A stretch of 64,000 bases of DNA from CAZJHX01 sp964545715 (GTDB lineage: Bacteria > Myxococcota_A > UBA9042 > GCA-2863065): NCBI GenBank assembly GCA_964545715.1, contig CAZJHX010000049.1, positions 1 through 64,000 on the forward strand, in the 5' to 3' direction. The notes under the pieces were generated by a model. It was not told where the DNA came from. It searched no databases and was given only the letters and a program-made list of their open reading frames with translations. Below are positions 55,204 to 63,709 of the stretch, in pieces (the first letter of the stretch is position 1; every line of letters starts with the position of its first letter). The position numbers and the translations under genes are program-made.

Positions 55204-56142
55204 TTGTGGCAGGTCCTCTCAGGAATCTTCTTAGGCTGGTCCCTCGGCTCTAACGACGCGGCCAATGTCTTTGGCACGGCGGTGGCGTCGCGCATGGTCA
55301 AGTTCTGGACCGCGGCGGTGCTGTGCTCGTTTTTTGTGATCCTGGGGGCGCTGCTCGAGGGCCAGGCGGGCATCGAGACCTACCAGCAGCTGAGCCCGCT
55401 GACGCCCAACCTGGCGTTTGTGGTGGGCCTCTCTGCGGCGCTGACCGTCACGCTGATGAGCACGCTGGCGCTGCCGGTGTCGACCTCGCAGGCCGTGGTC
55501 GGCGCTCTGGTCCTGGTCGGCATCTTGGAGTCCAACCTCAACACCTCGTCGCTGACCAAGGTGGTGCTCTGCTGGGTCGGCACTCCGATCGGGGCGGCGC
55601 TGGTCACCATCGTCCTCTATTTCGTGGTGGGGGCCATCCTGAACCGCGCCAACCTGAGCCTGTTCGAATACGATAAATACCTGCGCTGGGGGCTGATCGG
55701 GGCCGGCTCGTACGGCGCCTACGCGCTGGGCGCCAACAACGTGGCCAACGTGACGGGACCGTTTGCCGGCCCGGGCGGGCTGACCCCCTTCAACGCGTGC
55801 CTGATCGGGTCGCTGGCTATCGCGGCCGGCGTGATCACCTACAGCAGGCAGGTGATGATGACGGTGGGCAAGGACCTGGTGCAGCTGGATGCCTTCACGG
55901 CGTTCATCGCGATTCTCTCCGAGGCGATCACGGTGCATTTCTACGCCATGATCGGCGTCCCGGTGTCGACCAGTCAGGCGATTGTCGGCGCGGTCTTAGG
56001 GGTGGGGCTGCTGAAAGGGACACAGACGATCAACGTACGCACCCTGTTCAAGATAGTCTTCGGATGGATTGGGACGCCGGCGTTCGCGGCAGGCATGGCG
56101 TGGGCGCTCTATGCGGGGTTCAAAGCAGCCGGCTTAGTTTGA
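55204..56142 (+). CDS. PiT-family inorganic phosphate transporter
   Basis: 312 residues and about nine to ten hydrophobic helices. Both halves carry the family repeat: GSNDAANVFGTAVASR near the N-terminus and LGANNVANVTGPFAG after mid-protein. Transports inorganic phosphate, probably as a metal-phosphate complex with proton symport. The TTG start lies 15 bp after the DUF47 stop. No other acceptable start is upstream, and the sequence begins close to the first helix. It converges on the next gene with a 9-bp overlap. Confidence 0.9.
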   Translation: MWQVLSGIFLGWSLGSNDAANVFGTAVASRMVKFWTAAVLCSFFVILGALLEGQAGIETYQQLSPLTPNLAFVVGLSAALTVTLMSTLALPVSTSQAVVGALVLVGILESNLNTSSLTKVVLCWVGTPIGAALVTIVLYFVVGAILNRANLSLFEYDKYLRWGLIGAGSYGAYALGANNVANVTGPFAGPGGLTPFNACLIGSLAIAAGVITYSRQVMMTVGKDLVQLDAFTAFIAILSEAITVHFYAMIGVPVSTSQAIVGAVLGVGLLKGTQTINVRTLFKIVFGWIGTPAFAAGMAWALYAGFKAAGLV

Positions 56143-56949
56143 TGGCGCCTTCTTGCGCGTCATAAGCTCGTCGGCGGCGACACCGGCGACCTGGCTCACC
56201 GCGCCGGACTGCAGCTGGGTGGCTCCTCGCGCCGCGGCCGCTGCACCCGCCTGGTAGCCGATTCCAGCGGACACGCCGCCGACCACGCCGCCGATGACCG
56301 TGTCCTTTGCAGTGCGGCCAAGCGCCACCTCGCCATCATAATGGTGCTGCTCAGATACCGAGCCGGCCAGGCCTGTCGCGGCCCCGTAGGCGGCCCCCGC
56401 GGCGATCTGATAACCGGCGCTGACGCCTCCGGTGGCGACACCCAGCGCCGCCGAGCCGATTATCTTGGCGCCGGTGCCGACCTTGTGCGCGATTTGGATC
56501 TTGTCTTCCGCCTCCTTCCCATTGGTGGAGATGCGGCCCTGAAGCTGCTGATCCAGGCGCTTGTATTCGGTATTGGCCATCGAGTGGGCGGTCTCGAACG
56601 TGGTCATCTGGGCGCGCCAGGCCGCGGTTGGCGGCGGGCTGTTGCTCGGGAATTTGTCGATGCGCTGCTTGAGCGCACGAGCCCGGACAAGGACCGGCTG
56701 CAGCTTGGCTATCTGGGCGCTCGCCAGCACCGAGATGTTCATGTCGGCGTTGCGGGCGTCGCGCGGACTGGTGAGGCTGTTTTGAAGGGAGGTGAGCTTC
56801 CAGACCAACATGGCCATCTTGTTGCTCAGGACCTGGCGCTGATCCTCGCGAAAGGCGGGGGGCTTGGGGGTGCGGCGCTTGGCGGGGTGGCTCTTCTTGC
56901 CGGCAGCGATGGCGGCGGTGGACTGCTTGATCGTGTCGAAAACGGGCAT
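56134..56949 (-). CDS. Unknown protein: helical N-terminus, Gly/Ala-rich hydrophobic C-terminus
   Basis: 271 residues. Residues 15-35 are Lys/Pro/Arg-rich. Residues 40-165 form a helical, charged segment. Residues 170-270 are Gly, Ala and Val-rich hydrophobic repeats (GSAALGVATGGVSAGYQIAAGAAYGAA, GGVVGGVSAGIGYQAGAAAAARGA) that resemble membrane-inserting or glycine-zipper regions of secreted effectors. No signal peptide. GGAGG lies nine bases before the ATG at 56949. I do not recognise a family. A membrane-active effector or a scaffold protein are guesses only. Confidence 0.7.
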   Translation of the reverse strand: MPVFDTIKQSTAAIAAGKKSHPAKRRTPKPPAFREDQRQVLSNKMAMLVWKLTSLQNSLTSPRDARNADMNISVLASAQIAKLQPVLVRARALKQRIDKFPSNSPPPTAAWRAQMTTFETAHSMANTEYKRLDQQLQGRISTNGKEAEDKIQIAHKVGTGAKIIGSAALGVATGGVSAGYQIAAGAAYGAATGLAGSVSEQHHYDGEVALGRTAKDTVIGGVVGGVSAGIGYQAGAAAAARGATQLQSGAVSQVAGVAADELMTRKKAPSN

Positions 56950-57114
56950 CGGCGAAACCTCCGGAGAGTCGTTGTTGCCGCAGACACTTTCCAAGACCGA
57001 TGCCAGGAGTTGTTCTGATGAAGGTGTTGTTAATTCAGGTGGTTACATGGCGCGCAGGGGTTTGTGGACCCCGCCCGGGGGGCGGCTAGTGTCACAATTC
57101 GGGGATGCGGGACC

Positions 57115-57555
57115 CTACTCGGGGAGGCGTCGTGGGCTGTGGGACTCGGGCTCGGCGGCTCGGGCGGCAAGGGGTGCCGGGAAGCTGTCGGGATCCTCAG
57201 AGGGCAGACGCCGCGTTTGAGGGGCGCGACGGCCTTGATGGCACGTCAGGCACGTCACCAGCGGGGCGTCTTCATAGCCGAAGAAGTCGCGGTTCAGCGC
57301 CACGGTCATGCGGATCATGTCGCGGGCCGTGCTCTTGGCGGGCAGCGTGTCGTCCTCCGGCGCCTGGTCCGACACGTGGCAATGCGCGCAGCTGACGCCC
57401 AGCGCCTCGCTGAAGCGCGTCATGGTGGCGTCCAGGTCAGCTTGGGTGATGTCCGCCGGCAGCACCTGCAGGTTCTTGAAGGTGGCGGCGACGGTGACAC
57501 CCGCGCTCATAGCCACGATCAGGAGGATAAACCCGGCCAGAAAGCGTCGCCTCAA
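57115..57555 (-). CDS. Exported cytochrome c with two haem motifs (reaction-centre-cytochrome-like)
   Basis: 146 residues. A signal peptide ending near TVAA is followed by FKNLQVLPADITQ and FSEALGVSCAHCHVSD, features of the photosynthetic reaction-centre cytochrome c-like family, which also occurs in non-photosynthetic bacteria. CxxCH motifs are CAHCH and CLTCH, with methionines (DMIRM, TMTRF) as possible axial ligands. A short charged Pro/Arg tail ends the protein. Its ATG overlaps the MscS stop codon by four bases, so it is coupled to that operon. Confidence 0.85.
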   Translation of the reverse strand: MRRRFLAGFILLIVAMSAGVTVAATFKNLQVLPADITQADLDATMTRFSEALGVSCAHCHVSDQAPEDDTLPAKSTARDMIRMTVALNRDFFGYEDAPLVTCLTCHQGRRAPQTRRLPSEDPDSFPAPLAARAAEPESHSPRRLPE

Positions 57556-58379
57556 TGTGGCAGCCCCACCTCGGACGGCAGCCGGGCGTCCGCCGGGTTT
57601 GTCTGGGCGCTGAGGATGCCGTGCTGCGCAAACGCCTCTCTCACGCGCTCGGTCACGTCGCTTTGAAACGCCCTCTCGTACTGGGTGTTGAAGACGTAGG
57701 CCTTGGCGCGGATGTGCAGTGTGAAGACCACGTCCACGATCTTCTCCTCCACCAGGATGACGACGGGCTTGGCCAGATACGCGTACTGCGAGGTGACGAC
57801 GGCCTCGTAGACCAGCTTCTTGGCGGTCGCAAACGGCGAGTTCGGGTCCACGTAGAAGTCGATGACCACCTGCATGTCCAGCTCGCCGGTGTTGGCGCTG
57901 GACACGGCCTCCTTTAGAAACTGGTTGTTGGGGATGGACACGATGCTGTCATCCAGCGTGCGCAGCCGCACCGACCGCAGCCCGATCTCGGTGATGTCGC
58001 CGTAGTGGTTTTTGAATTGGACGCGGTCGCCCACCTGGAACGGGCGGTCGACCAGGATTGTGATGCCGCCGACAAAGGACGAGGCCAGGTCCTGAAACGC
58101 CAGGGAGAAGGTCAGGGCGATGGCGCCGGCCGACGCCAGCAGCGCCTCCTGGCTGAACGTGAAGAGGGTGCGCGCTGCCAGCACGATGGCCACGATATAG
58201 ATGATGAAACGTAGGACGGCGGTGCCGTTCATCAGCCATAGGCGGTGGCGGATGTAGCGCTTGGCGTATTGCTCGGCGCTGGTGGTCAGCTGCCGCGCGG
58301 TCCAGGCCGCGATCAGCACGATGGACGCCGCCAGCAAGATGCGGCCGAAGTTTATGTTTTGAAAGAGTTCGTCGGTCAT
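57552..58379 (-). CDS. MscS-family small-conductance mechanosensitive channel
   Basis: 275 residues: three N-terminal membrane helices (about residues 12-32, 52-72, 78-105), with the pore helix in the Gly/Ala-rich stretch ASAGAIALTFSLAFQDLASSFVGG. A beta domain follows (VGDRVQFKNHYGDITEIG, SIPNNQFLKEAV) and then the C-terminal cytoplasmic cage. Opens under membrane tension to release solutes. It begins two bases after the ATPase gene stop and overlaps the cytochrome gene, an unusual operon for MscS. Confidence 0.93.
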   Translation of the reverse strand: MTDELFQNINFGRILLAASIVLIAAWTARQLTTSAEQYAKRYIRHRLWLMNGTAVLRFIIYIVAIVLAARTLFTFSQEALLASAGAIALTFSLAFQDLASSFVGGITILVDRPFQVGDRVQFKNHYGDITEIGLRSVRLRTLDDSIVSIPNNQFLKEAVSSANTGELDMQVVIDFYVDPNSPFATAKKLVYEAVVTSQYAYLAKPVVILVEEKIVDVVFTLHIRAKAYVFNTQYERAFQSDVTERVREAFAQHGILSAQTNPADARLPSEVGLPH

Positions 58380-58381
58380 GT

Positions 58382-61300
58382 CTAAAAGTAAATGAACCCA
58401 CGCATGCTGAGCGTGCGCACGATCTCCCGATAGTTGTCCAGGTCCAGCATGACGACGCCGTCCTGCCGGAAGATGATGGCGTTTTCCTCACAGTAGCTGA
58501 GCATCCGCTGTACGTTGTCGGCGGGCAGGCGCAGCACCTGAGCCAGCTGGTCTTGGCTGATGCTGGCGTGCTCGGCGATGCAGGTGAGCATGAACAGCAC
58601 CTCGGCCGACGCGGTGGCCAGCACGGATGGCGGCGCGGGGTTGTACAAGCCGACACGGAGCAGTCGCCCGCGCCCCGGCTCCGTTCGCAGCGCGCCCAGC
58701 CAATAGCGGATTGCGACGCTGGGGTTGCCGCCGGTCACGTCGGTCAGCAGGCGGAAGTAGCTGCGCGCCGTCTTGACCACCTCGTACTGAGCCTGGCCGC
58801 CTGCGCTGCGGTCGACCACCAGATCCTGGAAGGTGGCGGTGTACCCGCAGTCGGCGTTGCGCGCCATGACCAGCCCTTCGATGTCCGCGCTGTTCCAGGG
58901 CTTGAGGTGGATGATGTGGCGGAAGGGCGGCTCCGTGCGCTTGAGGTTCTTGATGAAGAACCAGGGATAGGCGTCAAACGCGGTGATCCAGAAGACATTC
59001 GTGCAGGTCACGTTGACGACGTGCACAAACGCGTCCAGCCCGACCAGGCCGCCCATGGTCTTGAGAAAGCAGTGGTGGGCGTCGTCGATCACGACGAGCG
59101 GATTGGGGTCGTCCAGGATGGCCTGCTCCAGGGCGTGCAGGGTGTCTGGGACCTCCTCGAAGCCGAACGTGGCGGACAGGAACTCGATCACGTCGCGCTC
59201 GGTGCTCAGCTTGCGGTCCGGGCGCCCGTGCAGAACTTTGTCGTCGTCGACGTCCAGCGCCTTGACCGCCTGCCGGATCAGCGTGGTCTTGCCGATACCG
59301 GCCTCGCCGATGATGGCGACCGAGCCCTCGCGCTTCTCTTCTGACCAGAAGTCGAACAGGTCGCGGATGGCCTGGACGGGCTTGCGAGGCGCCACCATGT
59401 ACTGCTCGTCGTTGAGCGGACGCAGGGTGAACGCGTCCACATAGTCGGCCGGCAGCACGCTGTGCTTCTTGGAGGCGGTGACGGTCGCGTGCGTTTTTGC
59501 CGCAGCCTGCTCCATGGCGCGGCGCGACAAAAAGCGCGTGATAAAGCGGAATGGGCCGGCCCCGCTGAAGGTCTCCTGCAGCCACGGGACCGCCTGCTTG
59601 GCGACGATCAACACCGCCATCGGCAGTACCAGGAGCGCGAACCACAGCTTGTCGTGGTGTTGCTTCACCAAGCGCGCGCCCCACGGGATCTCCGAGACCA
59701 GGTAGGCGGCGGCGACTCGGCTGCGCCACCACACGATCAGCACACCCAGCAGCGCCCACTGGACGACGCCGACCACGTCCAGGCACAGGTGGTAGAGGTA
59801 GTCCTGGCCCAGCATCAGCTCGACGGACGTGAGCACCGCGGTGCGCCACACGAAATAGACGATGATCAGGTGCAGGGAGCGGTCGCTCAGCGCGGCTGTC
59901 TCGGGCTCGCGGTCCAGGACGGGCTGGCGGTCGAGAGCGCGCCCCAGGTTTCGGGCGCGATCGGCCGGCCAGGCGGGGCCGATGAAGCAGGCGATCGAGA
60001 TGCTGCGCAAGATGCGGTAGAGCATCACCCACTCGAAGACCACGTAGAAGGTCGTGACCTCCAGGTGATGACGCCCCAGATAGTCGGCCACGTAGCCGGC
60101 CGCGACCAGCAGGATGACCGGCCGCGCCACGACGCTGGCCAGCTTGGTCAGCGTGTGCAGCGCCTCCAAAACACGCTGCAGGTAGCGACGCCCCGTTGCC
60201 CAATCCCAGAAGGCGATCAGCCAGAGGTGCCACTGCGCCAGGGCTAATCGCGCGATCAAAAGCAGCAGCGCCAGCCAGAACAGCGCGTTGAGCGTGGTGG
60301 CAAATCCGGCCCAGGTGAAGAACTGTCCGGGTAGGTCGCGCAGCTGCCGGACACGCATCGCCGTGTGCTCGAAGAACTCGCTGACCAGAGACACGACGTT
60401 GCTGAGCAGCCGCTTGAAGAACCGCCCGTCGTATTTGTAGAGCTCGGCCTGATAGCCCGGCGACAGGTGAGGCAGCACGCTGCGCAGAAGCTCTCGCGAC
60501 TGCTCCCAGGTCTTCTCGGCCAGCGACGCTTCTCGCGCGGCGTTTTCGGCCTGCGCCTGGAACTGGGCTACGCGGCTCTCTTCGGCGTCGGCCCGGGCGC
60601 TGGCGGCGTCGAACTGGGCGCGCTGCAAGGCCGCCTCTTTCTCCCGGCCCTCCTCAGAGCATGGGTCGGTCTCGTCCGGGGCCACCGCCAGCACGGGGAT
60701 CTCGCCCTTGGCAGCGGTCTTGTCGCGCTCGGCGCTGGCGAGGTCGAGCTTGGCCTGAGACAGCTGATCACGCGCCTGATCTCGCGTCGTCAGGGCCGCC
60801 GTCAGGCGATTGGACAGCTCCACGTGCAGCAGGTCAAACGACTCGCCGACGTCCGCGCCCCCACGAACGGCCTTCAGCAGGTCGGCGATCTTGTCTTTGT
60901 AGGCGTCGTGCGTGACCTGGTTGTTGTCCGAGCGCTCGGCCAGCGCGGCGGTCTTCTCGCCCTCCAGCTCGAGCTGGGTGTCGTAGGTCTGCTTGAAGCC
61001 GCGGCGCTCATCTCGGGCCGCGCATGCCTCTGAAATGTTGGTCAGCAGCTGCCGCTTGTCTCGGGCCTGCTCGGCGGCCGCCAGCTTGCGGGCTTCGCGG
61101 GCCTCCACCTCGCGCTTCATCGCCTCGGGCAGCTCTACGTCGATGGCGCGTCGCTGATAGAGACGCTCGCCAATCGCGGGCTCACCCGGGCGGCGCTCTC
61201 GAACCCGCAGGTCCTCGCGGACGCGACGCAGGTAGTTCAGCTGATGCGCGATGATCTGCCGCTCGATAGTGGCCGCGGCGGTCCGGGCGGCGTTCAGCTG

Positions 61301-61753
61301 TTGGAGGGCGGTACGCGTCTGGCGGGCCTGCGCGACGGCGGCGATGTGGTCTTCGCAGCTCTCGGCACACGCGAAGCGGCGCACCAGGGCGTCGTCCAAC
61401 GCGCGCTTGGCGGCATCCAGCGGCGCCGGATCGGGGTCGATGGCGGGCTGCATCGCCGACTGGCGCTCGCGCAGATAGGCGGTCATGGCCTGGTTGGCCG
61501 CGGCGTCGAAAGGCGCGATGTTCAGGTACGGTGAGCGCTCTCGATGCACGACCAGGTCGCCGCGCAGACTGTCGCCGCCGTTGCTCAGCTCGCGGCGCAG
61601 CGCGGTGGCCCGGGTCCGCAGCGCCTCGAGGTCATCCGCGGCGTAATCAAAAGTGGTGTCGACGGTCAGCGAGCGCTCGGCGGGCAGCCCTCCGGGAGGC
61701 GGGGCTTGCGCAGCCAGGGGCAGCGCCAACAACACAATGACCAGCGTGGACAC
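58382..61753 (-). CDS. Periplasmic coiled-coil / membrane / P-loop ATPase fusion, 1123 aa
   Basis: Signal peptide (residues 1-16). A periplasmic region of about 450 residues, mostly long charged coiled coil (from LEALRTRATALRREL to EKTWEQSRELL). About six membrane helices between residues 482 and 722. A cytoplasmic C-terminus then carries a P-loop NTPase: Walker A GEAGIGKTTL near residues 814-823 and a Walker B LVVIDDAHH near 886-894. The C-terminal 100 residues look like a winged helix (SQDQLAQVLRLPADNVQRML). The periplasmic and membrane part recalls the N-terminal half of large MscK/MscM channels, but the MscS domain is missing and instead encoded separately just downstream. STAND/AAA class by appearance; function unknown. 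Confidence 0.85.
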   Translation of the reverse strand: MSTLVIVLLALPLAAQAPPPGGLPAERSLTVDTTFDYAADDLEALRTRATALRRELSNGGDSLRGDLVVHRERSPYLNIAPFDAAANQAMTAYLRERQSAMQPAIDPDPAPLDAAKRALDDALVRRFACAESCEDHIAAVAQARQTRTALQQLNAARTAAATIERQIIAHQLNYLRRVREDLRVRERRPGEPAIGERLYQRRAIDVELPEAMKREVEAREARKLAAAEQARDKRQLLTNISEACAARDERRGFKQTYDTQLELEGEKTAALAERSDNNQVTHDAYKDKIADLLKAVRGGADVGESFDLLHVELSNRLTAALTTRDQARDQLSQAKLDLASAERDKTAAKGEIPVLAVAPDETDPCSEEGREKEAALQRAQFDAASARADAEESRVAQFQAQAENAAREASLAEKTWEQSRELLRSVLPHLSPGYQAELYKYDGRFFKRLLSNVVSLVSEFFEHTAMRVRQLRDLPGQFFTWAGFATTLNALFWLALLLLIARLALAQWHLWLIAFWDWATGRRYLQRVLEALHTLTKLASVVARPVILLVAAGYVADYLGRHHLEVTTFYVVFEWVMLYRILRSISIACFIGPAWPADRARNLGRALDRQPVLDREPETAALSDRSLHLIIVYFVWRTAVLTSVELMLGQDYLYHLCLDVVGVVQWALLGVLIVWWRSRVAAAYLVSEIPWGARLVKQHHDKLWFALLVLPMAVLIVAKQAVPWLQETFSGAGPFRFITRFLSRRAMEQAAAKTHATVTASKKHSVLPADYVDAFTLRPLNDEQYMVAPRKPVQAIRDLFDFWSEEKREGSVAIIGEAGIGKTTLIRQAVKALDVDDDKVLHGRPDRKLSTERDVIEFLSATFGFEEVPDTLHALEQAILDDPNPLVVIDDAHHCFLKTMGGLVGLDAFVHVVNVTCTNVFWITAFDAYPWFFIKNLKRTEPPFRHIIHLKPWNSADIEGLVMARNADCGYTATFQDLVVDRSAGGQAQYEVVKTARSYFRLLTDVTGGNPSVAIRYWLGALRTEPGRGRLLRVGLYNPAPPSVLATASAEVLFMLTCIAEHASISQDQLAQVLRLPADNVQRMLSYCEENAIIFRQDGVVMLDLDNYREIVRTLSMRGFIYF

Positions 61754-61765
61754 GCGGCGATGCTA

Positions 61766-62836
61766 TCAAGGAATGGGCGAGGTCAACCAGTCGCGCATCA
61801 TACGGTAGCTGGCTTCGATGGCGCTGACCGCCACCCCTTCGTTGTGCTGATGGGCCTGCGCGCCGTCGCCGGGGCCGAAGTTGATCGCGTCTACGCCGAT
61901 CTCGCTGAAGCGCGCCACGTCGGTCCACGCCTGCTTCGGCTCGGGCTCCGGAGCCAGGGCCAGCAGGGACTCCGCCAGCGGATTGCCCAGACACACGCGG
62001 CCGCTGGGCGACAGGTCCGTGAACTCGATCTCCGCCTCGCCGGCGACCAGCTCCCGCACGTCCTGGCAGCCCTCGTCCAGCGACTTGCCGGGGGCGAAGC
62101 GGTAGTTCAGGTTCACGACAAACGAGTCGGGGACGACGTTGCGGGTGCCGCCTTCGCTGACCATGGTCAGGCTGGCGACCTCTCGGAAGACCAGCGGGCC
62201 GAAGGCCACCTCCCGCGGCTTCATCTCCGCCAGGCGCGTCATCAGCGGGGCCGCCTTGTAGATCGCGTTTTCGCCCTGCCACGGGCGCGCGCTGTGGGCG
62301 CGACGGCCGGTGAAGGTCAGCGTGGCGTGGATCGACCCGACCGCGCCCATCTGAATCTTGTTGGACGTCGGCTCCATGCAGACGACCAGCGCGGCGTCCC
62401 CCAGAAAGTGCTCCAGGTGCAGCAGCGGACCCAGGTAGTTGTCCTTGAACGGGCCCTCTTCCTTTTCGTAGAAGCACAGCCCCACGTCGACAGGCAGGTC
62501 GTCGGGCTCCAGGTCCTCGACCAGGTGCAGCATGACGGCCAGCGCCGACTTCATGTCGCTGGCGCCGCAGCCCTCCAGCCAGTCGCCGGTGTGCACTCCG
62601 ACCGGGCGATCCTGGCGTGGCGGCACCGTGTCCAGATGACCCGCCAGCACGACCAGCGGCACGCCGAGGCGTCGGTGAGGTCGCAGCACGAGCGAGTTGC
62701 TGTGCCGAGCGACCACCCCGCGGTTGCTGTGCAGGCGCTCCAGGCGCTGTTGAACGTGGTCGCAGATCTCGCCCTCGTCCCCGGTGACGCTGGAGATCCG
62801 GCAGAGCTCGATGGTGGTGTCGGCGAGGGCGCTCAA
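61766..62836 (-). CDS. dapE: Succinyl-diaminopimelate desuccinylase
   Basis: Removes succinate from N-succinyl-LL-diaminopimelate in lysine and peptidoglycan-precursor synthesis. About 356 residues of the zinc peptidase M20 family. Metal-binding motifs are GHLDTVP, EGCGASDMKSALA and EKEEGPFKDN, with a late QAHQHNEGV. TTG at 62836 overlaps the dapD stop codon (TTGA) and starts the conserved domain, so it is preferred to longer frames. The next gene follows 12 bp after its stop. Confidence 0.92.
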   Translation of the reverse strand: MSALADTTIELCRISSVTGDEGEICDHVQQRLERLHSNRGVVARHSNSLVLRPHRRLGVPLVVLAGHLDTVPPRQDRPVGVHTGDWLEGCGASDMKSALAVMLHLVEDLEPDDLPVDVGLCFYEKEEGPFKDNYLGPLLHLEHFLGDAALVVCMEPTSNKIQMGAVGSIHATLTFTGRRAHSARPWQGENAIYKAAPLMTRLAEMKPREVAFGPLVFREVASLTMVSEGGTRNVVPDSFVVNLNYRFAPGKSLDEGCQDVRELVAGEAEIEFTDLSPSGRVCLGNPLAESLLALAPEPEPKQAWTDVARFSEIGVDAINFGPGDGAQAHQHNEGVAVSAIEASYRMMRDWLTSPIP

Positions 62837-63648
62837 ACCTGCACGTCGAAGGCGCGCAGAGCGTCGTTGAGGCTGGTCTTCTTGTCCGTGGACTCTTTGC
62901 GCCGCCCTATGATCAGGGCGCACTGCAGGTTGTACTCGCCGGCGGCAAAGCGCTTGGGGCGTGTGCCTGGGATCACGACGCTGCGGGCCGGTACGCGCCC
63001 CTTCAAAGTGATCGGGTCGGGACCTGTGACGTCGATGATCGGCGTGCTTGCGGTCAGCGTGGTACCGGCGCCCAGCACGGCCTCCTTCTCGATGATCAGG
63101 CCCTCGACTACGATGCAGCGGCTGCCGATGAAGGCGCCGTCTTCGATGATCACCGGGTTGGCTGACGGGGGCTCCAGCACGCCGCCGATCCCGACGCCGC
63201 CGCTGAGGTGAACTCCGCGCCCGATCTGCGCGCAGCTGCCGACCGTGGCCCAGGTGTCGACCATGCTGCCGCCGCCGACGTAGGCGCCGATGTTGACGAA
63301 GCTCGGCATCATGATGGTGCCGCGCTCCAGGAAGCTGCCGTAGCGGGCGACACCCGGCGGCACCACCCGGATTCCAGCGGCCTCCAGGTCCGTCTTGGGC
63401 GGCATCAGGTCGCGGTAGCGTAGATCGCCGGCCTCGAAGTCGCGGATGTTGGACAGCTTGAAGAACAGCAGGATGGCCTTCTTGACCCACGCGTTGACGG
63501 TCCATTCGCCGGGCACCCCGGTCGGGTCTGCCACGCGGATGCGCCCCTTATCCAGGTCATCGACGGTCTGCCGGACAGCGCTCTCGGCTTCCGGCAGCAC
63601 GCTGTTGTCACCAAATGCGGCTTCTATGAGGGTCTTGGCGTTGCTCAT
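62833..63648 (-). CDS. dapD: 2,3,4,5-tetrahydropyridine-2,6-dicarboxylate N-succinyltransferase
   Basis: Adds succinyl from succinyl-CoA to tetrahydrodipicolinate, the step before the aminotransferase and DapE. 271 residues, close to the E. coli protein. An N-terminal helical domain is followed by left-handed parallel beta helix hexapeptide repeats (GAYVGGGSMVDTWATVGSCAQIG, GVGIGGVLEPPSANPVIIED) and the C-terminal IPGTRPKRF segment. ATG at 63648 gives the conserved start MSNAKTLIEAAFG; the open frame continues 34 codons upstream without conserved features. Confidence 0.94.
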   Translation of the reverse strand: MSNAKTLIEAAFGDNSVLPEAESAVRQTVDDLDKGRIRVADPTGVPGEWTVNAWVKKAILLFFKLSNIRDFEAGDLRYRDLMPPKTDLEAAGIRVVPPGVARYGSFLERGTIMMPSFVNIGAYVGGGSMVDTWATVGSCAQIGRGVHLSGGVGIGGVLEPPSANPVIIEDGAFIGSRCIVVEGLIIEKEAVLGAGTTLTASTPIIDVTGPDPITLKGRVPARSVVIPGTRPKRFAAGEYNLQCALIIGRRKESTDKKTSLNDALRAFDVQV

Positions 63649-63709
63649 GGAGGCGGACGTTAACATAGGCCGGAAGATCGTTGTACTCCTTGACGTTGCA
63701 AGGGATTGC

